64,000 nucleotides of DNA from contig NZ_CP029151.1 of the NCBI RefSeq assembly GCF_003095655.1, positions 267,501-331,500 on the forward strand. Direction: 5' to 3'. The notes beneath the pieces are model-generated. The model was not told the origin of the DNA and made no database searches. It was given only the letters and a program-made list of their open reading frames with translations. Within the stretch, counting starts at the first letter, position 1, and each line of letters begins with the position of its first letter. Positions 1-11,600 of the stretch are shown one piece after another. This stretch comes from Dokdonia sp. Dokd-P16. Lineage in GTDB: Bacteria > Bacteroidota > Bacteroidia > Flavobacteriales > Flavobacteriaceae. Position numbers and translations under genes: made by a program.

Positions 1-1375
<1,375 letters not shown>

Positions 1376-1640
1376 ATTGTAAATAAATTTAACTCCTCAC
1401 GACTCGAAATATCTGGTCAATAATAAACTTCTAGTTTTCAAATTCTTTGTAATAATACCCGAAGGTATTAATACGCGCTGTCAATTCAATAAATCAATGA
1501 ACTTTCTCTACTACTATTAATAGTAGAAAACTCTTGTAAATGCTAAGGATTCGAACCCTAAATTAGAATAACTAATCTTCCAAAACATCTCAATAAATTA
1601 CTTCTGAACTTCGCTAGATATGTTACTGTTTCTCTAAGCG
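1376..1640 (-). other. rRNA leader region with stem-loops
   Basis: Transcribed leader between the nearest rrn promoter and the 16S 5' end; no gene seen. On the transcript strand it has a 7-bp stem closed by a UUCG tetraloop (1453-1470), a perfect palindrome CTACTATTAATAGTAG (1511-1526), and a tRNA T-arm look-alike (1541-1560). These are probably antitermination or processing structures, but this is inferred from position only. Confidence 0.6.
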
Positions 1641-1644
1641 GGTG

Positions 1645-1674
1645 CAAATATACAACTGTTTTTTAAACTCACAA
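1645..1674 (-). promoter_or_regulatory. rrn promoter nearest 16S
   Basis: On the minus strand TATATTTG (1645-1652) is a perfect TAnnTTTG -7 element, with TTG at 1672-1674 and a 19-bp spacer. This is the arrangement used by the Bacteroidetes primary sigma factor. It is followed by a GC-rich discriminator containing CCGCTTA. Confidence 0.8.
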
Positions 1675-1776
1675 CTTAATCTTAAAAATAATTGAAAATT
1701 TAATTTTCAACCTCTAAAACCAAGCAACAGTCGCAATGAACATAACTCCCAAATAACCCCCATTTGTTAGCGGCTG

Positions 1777-1806
1777 CAAAACTACAACCTTTTTCCTAAT
1801 CACAAA
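1777..1806 (-). promoter_or_regulatory. Second tandem rrn promoter
   Basis: Minus-strand TAGTTTTG (1777-1784) with TTTG at 1803-1806, spacer about 18 bp. The downstream sequence CAGCCGCTAA resembles the discriminators of the two flanking promoters. Confidence 0.72.
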
Positions 1807-1891
1807 CTATCTTTTGAAAATAATTTGAAGATATAAAAACTAACTTTTTGAAGACATTTAAAAGAACAACCGCTTGCTGTTAAGCGGGTGG

Positions 1892-1921
1892 CAAAGATAC
1901 ACCGAAGTTCTAATCTGACAA
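1892..1921 (-). promoter_or_regulatory. Third, most distal rrn promoter
   Basis: Minus-strand TATCTTTG (1892-1899) with TTG at 1919-1921, spacer 19 bp, followed by CCACCCGCTTA. With the two nearer sites it makes a triple tandem rrn promoter spaced about 115-130 bp apart. Confidence 0.75.
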
Positions 1922-2020
1922 GAATAAATATCAAAATATTTAAAATTATCTCAAAATAGCTCCTCTAAAAGCATCCAAAAAATCCTAATTAAATGAAAAC
2001 AAAGTAGTTATTGTATTTAA

Positions 2021-2036
2021 AATTTTCGCGAAAGCG
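2021..2036. repeat. Palindromic repeat (half-degenerate copy)
   Basis: AATTTTCGCGAAAGCG: intact right arm of the CGCTTTCGCGAAAGCG family, left arm partly lost. It lies between the divergent rrn and thrS promoters. Confidence 0.7.
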
Positions 2037-2083
2037 CTACAATCTTTCTCCTTATTATATAGTCAAACAGAATGTAATATATA

Positions 2084-2114
2084 TTGTGAACCTTCATTGA
2101 AGATACTATCTTTG
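2084..2114 (+). promoter_or_regulatory. thrS promoter
   Basis: TTG at 2084-2086, 20-bp spacer, TATCTTTG (2107-2114) matching TAnnTTTG. Transcription would begin about 7 bp later, giving a short leader before the thrS ATG at 2135. Confidence 0.75.
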
Positions 2115-2134
2115 CACCTTTAAACAATCGAACT

Positions 2135-4081
2135 ATGATCAATATCACTTTGCCAGATGGCAATGTAAAACAGATGGACAACGGAGCTACTCCCATGGAC
2201 GTCGCAAAGAGCATCAGTGAAGGACTGGCGCGTAATGTAATTTCGGCAAAATTTAACGGGCAAACGGTTGAAACCTCTACCCCACTTACCGAAGATGGTT
2301 CGATCACACTTTTTACCTGGAATGATGATGAAGGAAAGACAGCTTTTCGCCACTCTTCTTCTCACGTACTAGCTCAAGCAATTTTACAATTATACCCTGG
2401 AGCAAAACTTACTATAGGACCAGCTATCGAAAATGGCTTCTATTATGATGTTGACCTGGGTGACCAAACCATATCTGACAAAGATTTTAAGTCTATAGAA
2501 GACAAAATGCTTGAAATCGCTAGAGGTAAGCATGACTTTAGCCTACGCTCTGTAACTAAGCAAGAGGCTTTAGATAAATACAAAGCAGAAGGAAACGAGT
2601 TTAAGGTAGAACTTATAGAGAATCTAGAAGATGGAACAATCACATTTTGTGATCATGATGACTTTACAGATTTATGCCGTGGTGGCCACATTCCGAATAC
2701 AGGAATCATCAAGGCTGTAAAAATAATGAGTGTTGCCGGAGCTTACTGGAGAGGTGATGAGAACAAACCACAACTTACTCGTGTTTATGGAACATCGTTC
2801 CCAAAACAAAAAGACCTTAAGGAATACTTAGAATTAATAGAAGAAGCAAAAAAACGCGATCACAGAAAATTAGGTAAAGAGCTTGAACTTTTTACTTTTT
2901 CTCAACGCGTGGGTCAAGGTCTGCCATTATGGTTACCTAAAGGAGCTGCACTACGTGAGCGTCTTGAAAACTTTCTCAAAGCAGCACAGAAAAAGCAAGG
3001 CTATGAGATGGTGGTGTCTCCACATATAGGACAAAAGGAACTTTATGAAACATCTGGTCACTATGAAAAATACGGTGCAGATAGCTTCCAACCTATACTT
3101 ACACCTAATGAAGGAGAAGAGTTCTTACTTAAACCTATGAACTGCCCTCATCACTGTGAGATTTATAATAGCCGCCCTTGGAGTTACAAGGAGCTACCTA
3201 AACGTTTTGCAGAATTTGGGACTGTATACCGCTATGAGCAATCTGGCGAACTTCACGGACTAACACGTGTACGTGGTTTTACTCAAGATGACGCGCATAT
3301 ATTCTGTACACCAGATCAACTGGATGAAGAGTTTATGAAAGTAATAGACTTAGTGCTTTATGTTTTTGGATCTCTAGGTTTTGAAAACTTTACAGCGCAA
3401 GTTTCTCTACGTGATCCAGAAAAGCCAGAAAAATATATAGGAGCAGATGAAAACTGGGTGAAAGCAGAAAACGCTATCCTTAATGCTGCCAAAGCTAAAG
3501 GACTCAACTACGTTGTTGAAACTGGTGAAGCAGCTTTTTACGGACCAAAACTTGACTTTATGGTTAAGGATGCTCTTGGTCGTAGCTGGCAACTAGGTAC
3601 CATACAAGTGGATTACAACTTGCCAGAACGTTTTGAATTACAGTACAAAGGCAGTGATAATGAGATGCATCGCCCTGTGATGATACATCGTGCACCCTTT
3701 GGAAGTATGGAACGTTTTATCGCAATTTTACTAGAGCACACGGGAGGAAACTTCCCACTTTGGTTAATGCCACAGCAAGCTACTATTTTGACATTGAGTG
3801 AGAAATACGAGAAATATGCTCAGAATGTTTTAACTTTGCTTGAAAATCACGAAATTCGCGCTCTTATAGATAACCGCAGTGAGACTATGGGTAAGAAAAT
3901 ACGGGAAGCAGAGATGCAAAAACTTCCGTTTATGATTATCATAGGAGAGCAAGAAGAGAATGATGGCACAATATCTGTAAGAAGACATGGTGGTGAGGAT
4001 TTAGGTAGTATGACTATGGACGCTTTCGCGAAAATGGTAAATGCCGAGATAGCATCCACAATAAAAACATTTGAAGTTTAA
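2135..4081 (+). CDS. thrS: Threonyl-tRNA synthetase
   Basis: Cytoplasmic class II synthetase that charges tRNA-Thr; 648 residues, a normal length. Domains in order: TGS at about 1-62; editing/SAD domain with the HxxxH motif at His73-His77 and the later Cys/His pair in TDLCRGGHIPNTG; catalytic core with the zinc-binding Cys in MNCPHH (Cys337) and class II motif 3 in HRAPFGSMERF; C-terminal anticodon-binding domain from about residue 545. The ATG lies about 20 bp after a good promoter. It heads a probable thrS-infC-rpmI-rplT operon. Near the 3' end a degenerate copy of the window's 16-bp palindrome encodes DAFAK. Identification is secure. Confidence 0.98.
   Translation: MINITLPDGNVKQMDNGATPMDVAKSISEGLARNVISAKFNGQTVETSTPLTEDGSITLFTWNDDEGKTAFRHSSSHVLAQAILQLYPGAKLTIGPAIENGFYYDVDLGDQTISDKDFKSIEDKMLEIARGKHDFSLRSVTKQEALDKYKAEGNEFKVELIENLEDGTITFCDHDDFTDLCRGGHIPNTGIIKAVKIMSVAGAYWRGDENKPQLTRVYGTSFPKQKDLKEYLELIEEAKKRDHRKLGKELELFTFSQRVGQGLPLWLPKGAALRERLENFLKAAQKKQGYEMVVSPHIGQKELYETSGHYEKYGADSFQPILTPNEGEEFLLKPMNCPHHCEIYNSRPWSYKELPKRFAEFGTVYRYEQSGELHGLTRVRGFTQDDAHIFCTPDQLDEEFMKVIDLVLYVFGSLGFENFTAQVSLRDPEKPEKYIGADENWVKAENAILNAAKAKGLNYVVETGEAAFYGPKLDFMVKDALGRSWQLGTIQVDYNLPERFELQYKGSDNEMHRPVMIHRAPFGSMERFIAILLEHTGGNFPLWLMPQQATILTLSEKYEKYAQNVLTLLENHEIRALIDNRSETMGKKIREAEMQKLPFMIIIGEQEENDGTISVRRHGGEDLGSMTMDAFAKMVNAEIASTIKTFEV
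4021..4036. repeat. Palindromic repeat inside thrS
   Basis: CGCTTTCGCGAAAATG, two mismatches to the consensus. It is read as AFAK in the thrS frame, close to the C-terminus. Confidence 0.7.
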
Positions 4082-4098
4082 TTTAAAATAGAAACGCC

Positions 4099-4653
4099 AT
4101 AGCAATACGTAGAAAAAGATCGAGAGGTCCTGCTAGGATCATTAAGGAAGACCAACACAAAATCAACCAAAAGATTCGTGCCAAAGAAGTACGACTCGTG
4201 GGAGAGAACGTGGAAGTAGGGATTTACCCTATCCAAAAAGCACAAGCACTAGCCGCAGAATTAGAGCTAGATCTTGTAGAGATATCACCTAATGCCGCAC
4301 CGCCAGTTTGTAAAATTATAGACTATAAAAAGTTTGTATATGAGCAAAAGAAGCGTGAGAAGGTAATGAAGGCAAAAGCCTCAAAAGTGATTATCAAAGA
4401 AATACGTTTTGGTCCGCAGACAGACGATCACGATTACGAATTTAAAAAGAAGCATGCTGAAAAGTTCCTTAAAGAAGGAGCTAAACTTAAAGCTTATGTA
4501 TTCTTTAAAGGTCGTTCTATCATCTATAAGGATCAAGGAGAAATACTACTTCTAAGGCTAGCGCAAGAGCTAGAAGAACTAGGAAAAGTAGAACAACTCC
4601 CGAGACTAGAAGGAAAGCGTATGACAATGTTCATCGCTCCTAAGAAAAAATAA
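4099..4653 (+). CDS. infC: Translation initiation factor IF-3, ATA start
   Basis: IF-3 binds the 30S subunit and enforces correct start-codon choice. The frame is open from the thrS stop, and coding similarity runs well upstream of the first GTG (4198): residues read [10 protein letters not shown] and then [12 protein letters not shown], matching the usual Bacteroidetes IF-3 N-terminus (MAIR...). The codon in the start position is ATA at 4099-4101, with no ATG or GTG nearby. E. coli infC starts with ATT and is autoregulated through it, so an ATA start fits known infC biology. Length is then 184 residues, with the N-domain, linker and C-domain ([18 protein letters not shown]) visible. The gap from thrS is 17 bp. 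The start is inferred; the product is certain. Confidence 0.93.
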   Translation: MAIRRKRSRGPARIIKEDQHKINQKIRAKEVRLVGENVEVGIYPIQKAQALAAELELDLVEISPNAAPPVCKIIDYKKFVYEQKKREKVMKAKASKVIIKEIRFGPQTDDHDYEFKKKHAEKFLKEGAKLKAYVFFKGRSIIYKDQGEILLLRLAQELEELGKVEQLPRLEGKRMTMFIAPKKK

Positions 4654-4698
4654 GCTTGCCCGCAAGCATAAGTTGTTAGTCTATAGCAGCTAGACATA

Positions 4699-4731
4699 AA
4701 ACCCTCCTACTCTTTTGAGTCAGGAGGGTTT
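4699..4731 (+). terminator. Stem-loop between infC and rpmI
   Basis: Ten-base arms AAACCCTCCT / AGGAGGGTTT enclose a 13-base loop. There is no strong T-run afterwards, so this could be a partial terminator, an attenuator or a processing site inside the infC-rpmI-rplT operon. Confidence 0.55.
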
Positions 4732-4771
4732 AGTAAGAAAATAAGTGAGATAATTTAAAAAATAGGAACAG

Positions 4772-4969
4772 ATGCCTAAAATGAAAACAAAATCCAGTGC
4801 TAAGAAGCGTTTCAAGCTTACCGGAACTGGTAAAATCAAAAGAAAGCACGCTTTTAAGAGTCACATTTTGACTAAAAAATCTAAAAAGCGTAAGCTTGCG
4901 TTAACGCATGATGGCCTTGTGCACGATGCAGATACGAGTAATGTTAAATTGATGCTTAATCTTAAGTAA
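4772..4969 (+). CDS. rpmI: Large ribosomal subunit protein bL35
   Basis: 65 residues, very basic, with the family's [15 protein letters not shown] start and the K-R-K-H-A-F-K-S-H segment. Structural protein of the 50S subunit. It lies between infC and rplT as in most bacteria. The ATG at 4772 follows a short AT-rich stretch without a clear Shine-Dalgarno site, normal for this phylum. Confidence 0.97.
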   Translation: MPKMKTKSSAKKRFKLTGTGKIKRKHAFKSHILTKKSKKRKLALTHDGLVHDADTSNVKLMLNLK

Positions 4970-5088
4970 TCCGTTTAACCGGTTAAAACAAATATTTTTA
5001 AACCCTGGAGTATGGCCTTCTCTCCGCTTAAGAGAGAGAACAAAAGAGTATACAGCGTGTACCGCCTGCTACAAAAACACATTAAATT

Positions 5089-5433
5089 ATGCCTAGATCA
5101 GTAAATTCAGTTGCTAAAAGAGCCCGTAGAAAAAAGGTGATGAAGCAAGCCAAAGGTTACTTTGGAAGACGTAAAAACGTTTGGACAGTAGCAAAAAATG
5201 CAGTAGACAAAGCAATGTCTTATGCATATAGAGACCGTCGTCAGAATAAAAGAAACTTTCGTTCATTATGGATTACTCGTATTAATGCGGGTGCTCGTAT
5301 GCACGGTATGTCTTATTCTCAGTTTATGGGGAAAGTAAAAGCAAATGGAATCGAGCTTAACCGTAAGGTGCTTGCAGATCTTGCTATGAACCACCCAGAA
5401 GCGTTTGAAGCAGTAATCAATAAAGTAAAGTAA
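5089..5433 (+). CDS. rplT: Large ribosomal subunit protein bL20
   Basis: 114 residues; begins [20 protein letters not shown] and contains the G-Y-F-G-R-R-K-N segment typical of bL20. It assembles early on 23S rRNA and in several bacteria also represses its own operon by binding mRNA. The 119-bp gap from rpmI holds a small imperfect hairpin (about 5019-5041, TTCTCTC/GAGAGAA) that could be a leader element, though this is only a suggestion. Last gene of the operon, followed by a strong terminator. Confidence 0.97.
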   Translation: MPRSVNSVAKRARRKKVMKQAKGYFGRRKNVWTVAKNAVDKAMSYAYRDRRQNKRNFRSLWITRINAGARMHGMSYSQFMGKVKANGIELNRKVLADLAMNHPEAFEAVINKVK

Positions 5434-5469
5434 GGCGCGAGCCTCATTTAATAATACATCTCACTTATT

Positions 5470-5500
5470 AAAAAGTCCTGCTCTTTGAGCAGGACTTTTT
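5470..5500 (+). terminator. rplT terminator
   Basis: Perfect 13-bp inverted repeat AAAAAGTCCTGCT / AGCAGGACTTTTT with a short loop and terminal T-run, 36 bp after rplT. Classic intrinsic terminator. Confidence 0.9.
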
Positions 5501-5546
5501 GTTTTAAAAAACTTCTATAAAATTCACTAATAATACTGAGTAATCC

Positions 5547-5562
5547 CGTTTTCGCGAAAGCG
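5547..5562. repeat. Palindromic repeat, intergenic
   Basis: CGTTTTCGCGAAAGCG, one mismatch to the 16-bp consensus, between the rplT terminator and giant gene 1. Confidence 0.8.
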
Positions 5563-5668
5563 TACAATAAAACTATACATCATTAATCATAATTTAAAGT
5601 CTTGTAAAGAGTCACTTAGCAAATTATATCATTATTTTTAAAGGCTTCACAGCATCCAACTGAAGGCT

Positions 5669-8600
5669 ATGCAGATTAAAAATTACGCGTTACTTGTATT
5701 ATTTCTATTTTCTTTTATATCACTTAGTGCTCAACTAGGCAGTACTCATTATATACCACCTCTACATTCTCGGGTGGGTGTTTCTAATGCAACCATCTAT
5801 TTATCTACTCCAAATGGTGATGCAACTACTCCAATTAACGTAACCATATCTAGTGGTGATGGGACACTTCTATCAACCCATCAAATATGGAGTGGAGCTA
5901 CAGCTTTTTACGAAATAAATGTATTTAACAATTCTCCGATACTCGTTGATAATACCGAACTCAACACCGCTATACAAGGAAAGGGGATCATCATAGAAGC
6001 AGATGATCTGATATATTCGAGTCTTAGAACCTTTGTGACAAATCACGCTGGGTATTTGACAGCCAAAGGAGAAGATGCACTAGGGCAACGTTTTAGATTA
6101 GGAAGTGCACGTCTACTCGAAACAAATGGTTCTCATAGTTTTTTTACTAGTGTAATGGCTACTGAAGATAATACGACCATCTCCTTCTCAGATTATGATA
6201 CTGCCAATATGATTTTTGAAAATGGTTTAAATCCTTCTACTGTTCTTAATGCAGGAGAGACTTTTGTAGTATCTGGCTATAGTGGAACGATAGCAAATAG
6301 TGAAGGTTTTATAGGTGCGCTATTAGAATCTGATAAGCCTATTATAGTAAACTCTGGAAACTTAAATGGAAATTTCTATCAAGGTCAATATGCAAATCTG
6401 TTTTCAGATATGTTAATTGATCAAATTGTGGATGAAAGTTCTACAGGTTTTGAATACATGCTTATACGAGGAGGTGGTAATGATAGTTCTGAAGTTCCAT
6501 TAATAATAGCAAATCAAGACAATACTGATATTTATGTAAATGGGAATCTTGTAGGGACTATAGCTAATGCCGGAGACTTTATTTATTTAGATAACCCTAG
6601 TTATTACCTTCCTGATACAAATGTGCAGCATAGAAATATGTATGTTACAACAAATGATCCCAGTAAGACAATTTATGTTTACCAGATGCTAGCAGGGAGA
6701 TCAGGTACTAATGATGATCCTCTTGCTGGAAACGGTAATAATTTTCCTAGTGCGACGCCAGGAATGAATTTCATCCCACCTTTAAGTTGTTTTTTTCAAA
6801 ACACTGTTGATTTAATTCCAGCTGTGCGGGAAATATATCCTGGTAATTTTGAAAACTTTACAGGAGACATTTTAATTACTTCTAGAGTAGGAAATACAGT
6901 CACTGTAAATGGTAATACACTAGACATCTCTACCGCGCTAGCTAATCCCGGAACGCCAGACTGGGAAACATATTACGTAAGTGGTCTCAATGGAGATGCA
7001 CAAATTATTGCAGATGGTCCTATTGCAGCAGGTTTGTTTGGCGGATTTCAATCTGCAGGATTTGCTGGATATTATTCAGGATTCTCAGTAACCCCAGAAG
7101 ATACTACTACTGATATTTGTACTCAAGCAGGACCTATTGATTTACTTGAACGTTTCAATGGTAACCCACCACCTGGCGGAGTATGGACACCTCCATTAGA
7201 TAGTAGTACAAATATTTTTGATCCAATAACAGATCCTGTTTCAAATCCTTCCCTTATTTATAATTACAGTGCTATTGGAGATTGCGACCCAATAGATATT
7301 GATATTACAATTACTCTTATTGATAATCCATCATTAGACCCTATAGATGATATTGATGCTTGCGAGTCATACATTCTTACTGACCCTTCTACCCTTTCGG
7401 GAAATTTTCTCAACGCACCTCAATACTTTAGCGGACTACAATCAGATATGACAACAACAGTTATAGATTGGACTGTACCTATAACAACTACTACGACCAT
7501 TTTTGTTTATGATGAGAATTTTGGAGATCCAGATTTATGCCCAGAAGAATTTAGCTTTACAGTCACCATAAGTGACGAAGCTGTTGCAAATCTTGTACCT
7601 ACAATAAGAATTTGTGATGATATTACAAATGATGGAATTGCAATATTTGATTTAGAGACTCTTACTGAAACAACTATTCTAGGCACACAAAACGAAACAA
7701 GCTTTAGCATCACTTGGCACACAACTGAACAGCAAGCTATAGATAACGTATTATCTTTTTCTAATCCTTCAGCTTTTGAGACTTCTAGTACAACAGTATA
7801 TGCAAGAATTGAAAATAACTTTAGTAACTCGTGTTTTGACACAATCGCAATACCTCTATTTGTAGATGCTCAACCTACGGCTAATGCTGTTCCCACTCAA
7901 AATATTTGTGATGACCTATCTGATGATGGAGTTGAGATTATTGACTTAACAGATTTATCTTCTATAGTACTCGTTAGCCAAGATGCTTCAGTATTCAATA
8001 TTGACTACTACCCTACTAATGCTGATGCTACTGCCGAAGTTAATATCATTGCTAATCCAACGGCTTTTAGTGTAAATGGAACAGATACTATAACGGCTAG
8101 AATCTATAATTCAGATAATAACTTATGCGCTCAGTTTACAGATATTACTGTGAATATCATCCCTCAAGCTACTGCTGTACATCCAGGAGATTACACTATC
8201 TGTGATAATTCGATTGATGGAAGTGACACCAATGGCTTTGTAAATTTTGATTTTCTTACTTTAAATTCAGTAATTCTGGACGGCCAAAACCCCTCCGTAT
8301 TTAATGTAAGCTACCACGCTAACCTAAATGATGCAACATCAAATTCAAATCCCTTGCCGTCTACATTTTACAATACAGATGCTGGCGGACAAAGTATAAC
8401 TGCACGGGTTTCAAATAATCAGAATGATTCTTGTTTTGCTATGACCACTTTTGATATTGTAGTAGCGCCACTTCCGGTAATCACGACACCAGTCTTACTT
8501 AGTCAATGTGATACTGACACAGACGGATTTGCTCTATTTAACTTGACCGAAGCTGAATCACTTCTAAGTCCTAATTGGCAAAATGAAACCTTTACTTACT

Positions 8601-11600
8601 TTGACTCTGGTAATAATCCAATATCATTCCCTACGAGCTATACAAATCAAACCGTAAATAATGAGTCTATATTTGTAACCGTTACTACTTCAAATGGCTG
8701 TATTCGTCAGGGACAAATTAATCTTGAGGTTGACACCTCTGAGATACCTGATACGTTTCTATTAGAATATTTTGAATGCGACACGGACAATGATGGTGAA
8801 GCAATTTTTGATTTTTCGGACGCGACGGCACAAATTCTAGCGCTTTTTCCTGTAGGGCAAATGCTTACTGTCAGTTATTATGAAACACAGCAAGAAGCAG
8901 AGACTGAAATTAATTCACTTAATAGTATCATAAATTCTTATACTAATAACCTAAATCTCACTGATAATAATGGTAACCAAAATATTTGGGTACGCGTAGA
9001 TGGTGACACTGCAAATGACTGTCGCGGTCTAGGCATACATATACAACTCACAGTCACTCCCAACCCAACATTCCTACCTACAATCAGTAATATTGAAACC
9101 TGTTCTGCTGTAGCAAATGCAGCTTCTTTTGATTTAACGCAGAATACAGCAGAGATAACTGCTGGAGATACAGATCTAGAAGTTACATTTTATGAGAGCA
9201 TAGCGGCTTACTCGGCAACACCTCCTGTGGCGATTGGAAATCCTACTTCTTTTTCAAATAGTAGTAACCCGCAGACTATTTTCTATAGTCTAAGAAGCAT
9301 AAGCAGCACGTGTACGACCTTTGATACTGCAATGAATTTTGAGATTATTGTGAATCAAAATCCTGTGGCTATTACGCCATTAGAACTTCAAGTGTGTGAT
9401 GATGACGGTGTAGCAGATGGATTTACCACGGTTGATCTTTCTCAAAAAGATGCCGAAATTACCAGTGGTTTTAATGCAAATCTCACGGTAACCTATCACT
9501 TGGACGCTGCTGGCGCTGCTACTGGTGATGCAAGTATTCCAGATAGCACGATGTTTACCACCACAAGCAATCCTCAGATTGTAGAAGTCCGCGTAACTGA
9601 TAATACAACAGCTTGTTTTTCAACGACGAGTATGAGTATCCGTAGTTTCCCAGTGCCTGTGGCTGTCACTCCAGCCGACTATGAGGCTTGTGATGATGAT
9701 AATGATGGTGTGTTTGACTTTTTTGTACTCTCTTCTAGAGATGCTGAAATCACTGGTGGAGACCCTAGTTTGAGTGTTGCTTATTACCTCACTCAGGCAG
9801 ATGCAGATAATGCGCCTGTAGGTCAAGAACTGGACGCAGCAATGTATATCAATAACGATCCTTTTGAGCAAATAGTTTTTGCTCGTGTATTTAATGCGAT
9901 AGGTTGTTATGACACGACACCACTTACCCTGAGAGTACTTAATACTCCGATGCCTAATGAAAATGCAACTCCTTTTACGCTTTGTGATGATAATAGCGAC
10001 GGACTACAGATTTTTGATTTAAGTACCCAAGTAGTAAATATTTTAGGAAGTTTAGACCCTGCTACCCACAGTGTAGAGTGGTTTTCTTCTCTCGCTTCCG
10101 CGGAAAATGGAACGCCTGCCATCGCAGCTTCTACCGCTTACACCAGCAACACGGCGACTGTTTTTGCAGTAGTAACAGATACGGCGCAACCAACGACCAC
10201 GGCTACTTTTTGTAGTAATATAGCGACCCTTTCCCTTATTGTGAATCCGCTTCCTACTCCAGTGCAACCTGCCGAGTATGAGCTTTGTGATGATCTAGAG
10301 AGCGGTAGTGATACCGATGAGTTTGCAAGTTTTGATTTGCGTAGCCGTGATGATGAGATTACTGGCGGTAATGATGACTGGGCAGTGAGCTATCACCTTA
10401 CCCAAGGCGATGCTGATGCAGGTGTGCCAGCACTTCCTGATGTATATCAAAACACGGTAATGGCTAACCAAACCATCTTTGCTAGAGTTGAGAATATTGT
10501 AACTAGTTGTTTTGAAACTATCACGCTCACCCTAGTAGTAAACCCATTACCATCACCTACCACGATTACAGCGGTAGAAGAATGTGATACCATGGCAAAT
10601 GATGGTGATACAGATAATGATGGAGATGCAGTATTTGATCTTACAGGCCAAGTAACTACAGATATTATTAATGGAGAGACTTTTATGTCACTCACTTTTC
10701 ACGAAACACTCGCTTCCGCGGAACTGGGAAGTCCATCGATAGCAACACCGGCGGCTTATGAAACAGCATCTAGAACAATATATGTACGAGCAACCGATAC
10801 GGACCCGGCAACAGCAACCCAGTGTTACCGTGTCATCGAACTAGTACTTACCGTACAACCAGCACCTGTACTTCCTACAGTAATCCCAGATTTAACTTCT
10901 TGCGATGATAATGTAGATGGACAAGCGCTTTTTGATCTTACTCAAAATGATCCAATTGTTCTAGGAACACAAACCACTGCTGATGTTACCCTCACATATC
11001 ATGAAACGCTGGCTAGCGCAGAGGCGATGGTAGGAAGCGCAAGTGATATGCCAGTTGCAGATCCGCTGAACTATTTAGCAAGTGCACCAACCACGCCAAT
11101 CTGGGTGCGTCTAGAAAATACAACTACAGGATGTACGGTCGTTGGTACTTTCAATTTAAACATAGCGATGATTCCAGCAATCACACCTCCTGGTGTTTTT
11201 GAAGAGTGTGATAGCGCAGGAGCACTGGTAGGCACCGATAGTGATGGGATTACAAGTTTTGATTTAACGAGCCTTGATAGCTTAATCACTGGAGGAGACA
11301 CCACTTTAAGTGTTAGCTATTATGAATCACAAGCCGACTTAGATGCTGGAGCAACTAATGCGATAATGACCCCAACAGCCTATATAAATACAGGCATGAG
11401 TCCGCAGACTATTTTTATTTTAGTTACAAGTGATCAGGCAGGAATGTGTGGTGCTCAAACTACGGTAGACCTTCAGGTGAATCCGCTGCCAGTCATTGGA
11501 GAGCCATTACCAGCAGCAATTGCTTGTGATGAAGATAATGATGGCTTTGGAGCTTTTGACTTGCAGCAATATAATGACGACTTACTAGCAACAGTAACGG

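Noticed and set aside
1541-1615. A tRNA gene in the rRNA leader
   Set aside because: Only the T-arm fits; the anticodon, D and acceptor arms cannot be formed in standard sizes.
5668-5669. Promoter of giant gene 1
   Set aside because: The 235-bp upstream gap has a TTG at 5602-5604 but no TAnnTTTG at the right distance, so none is called.
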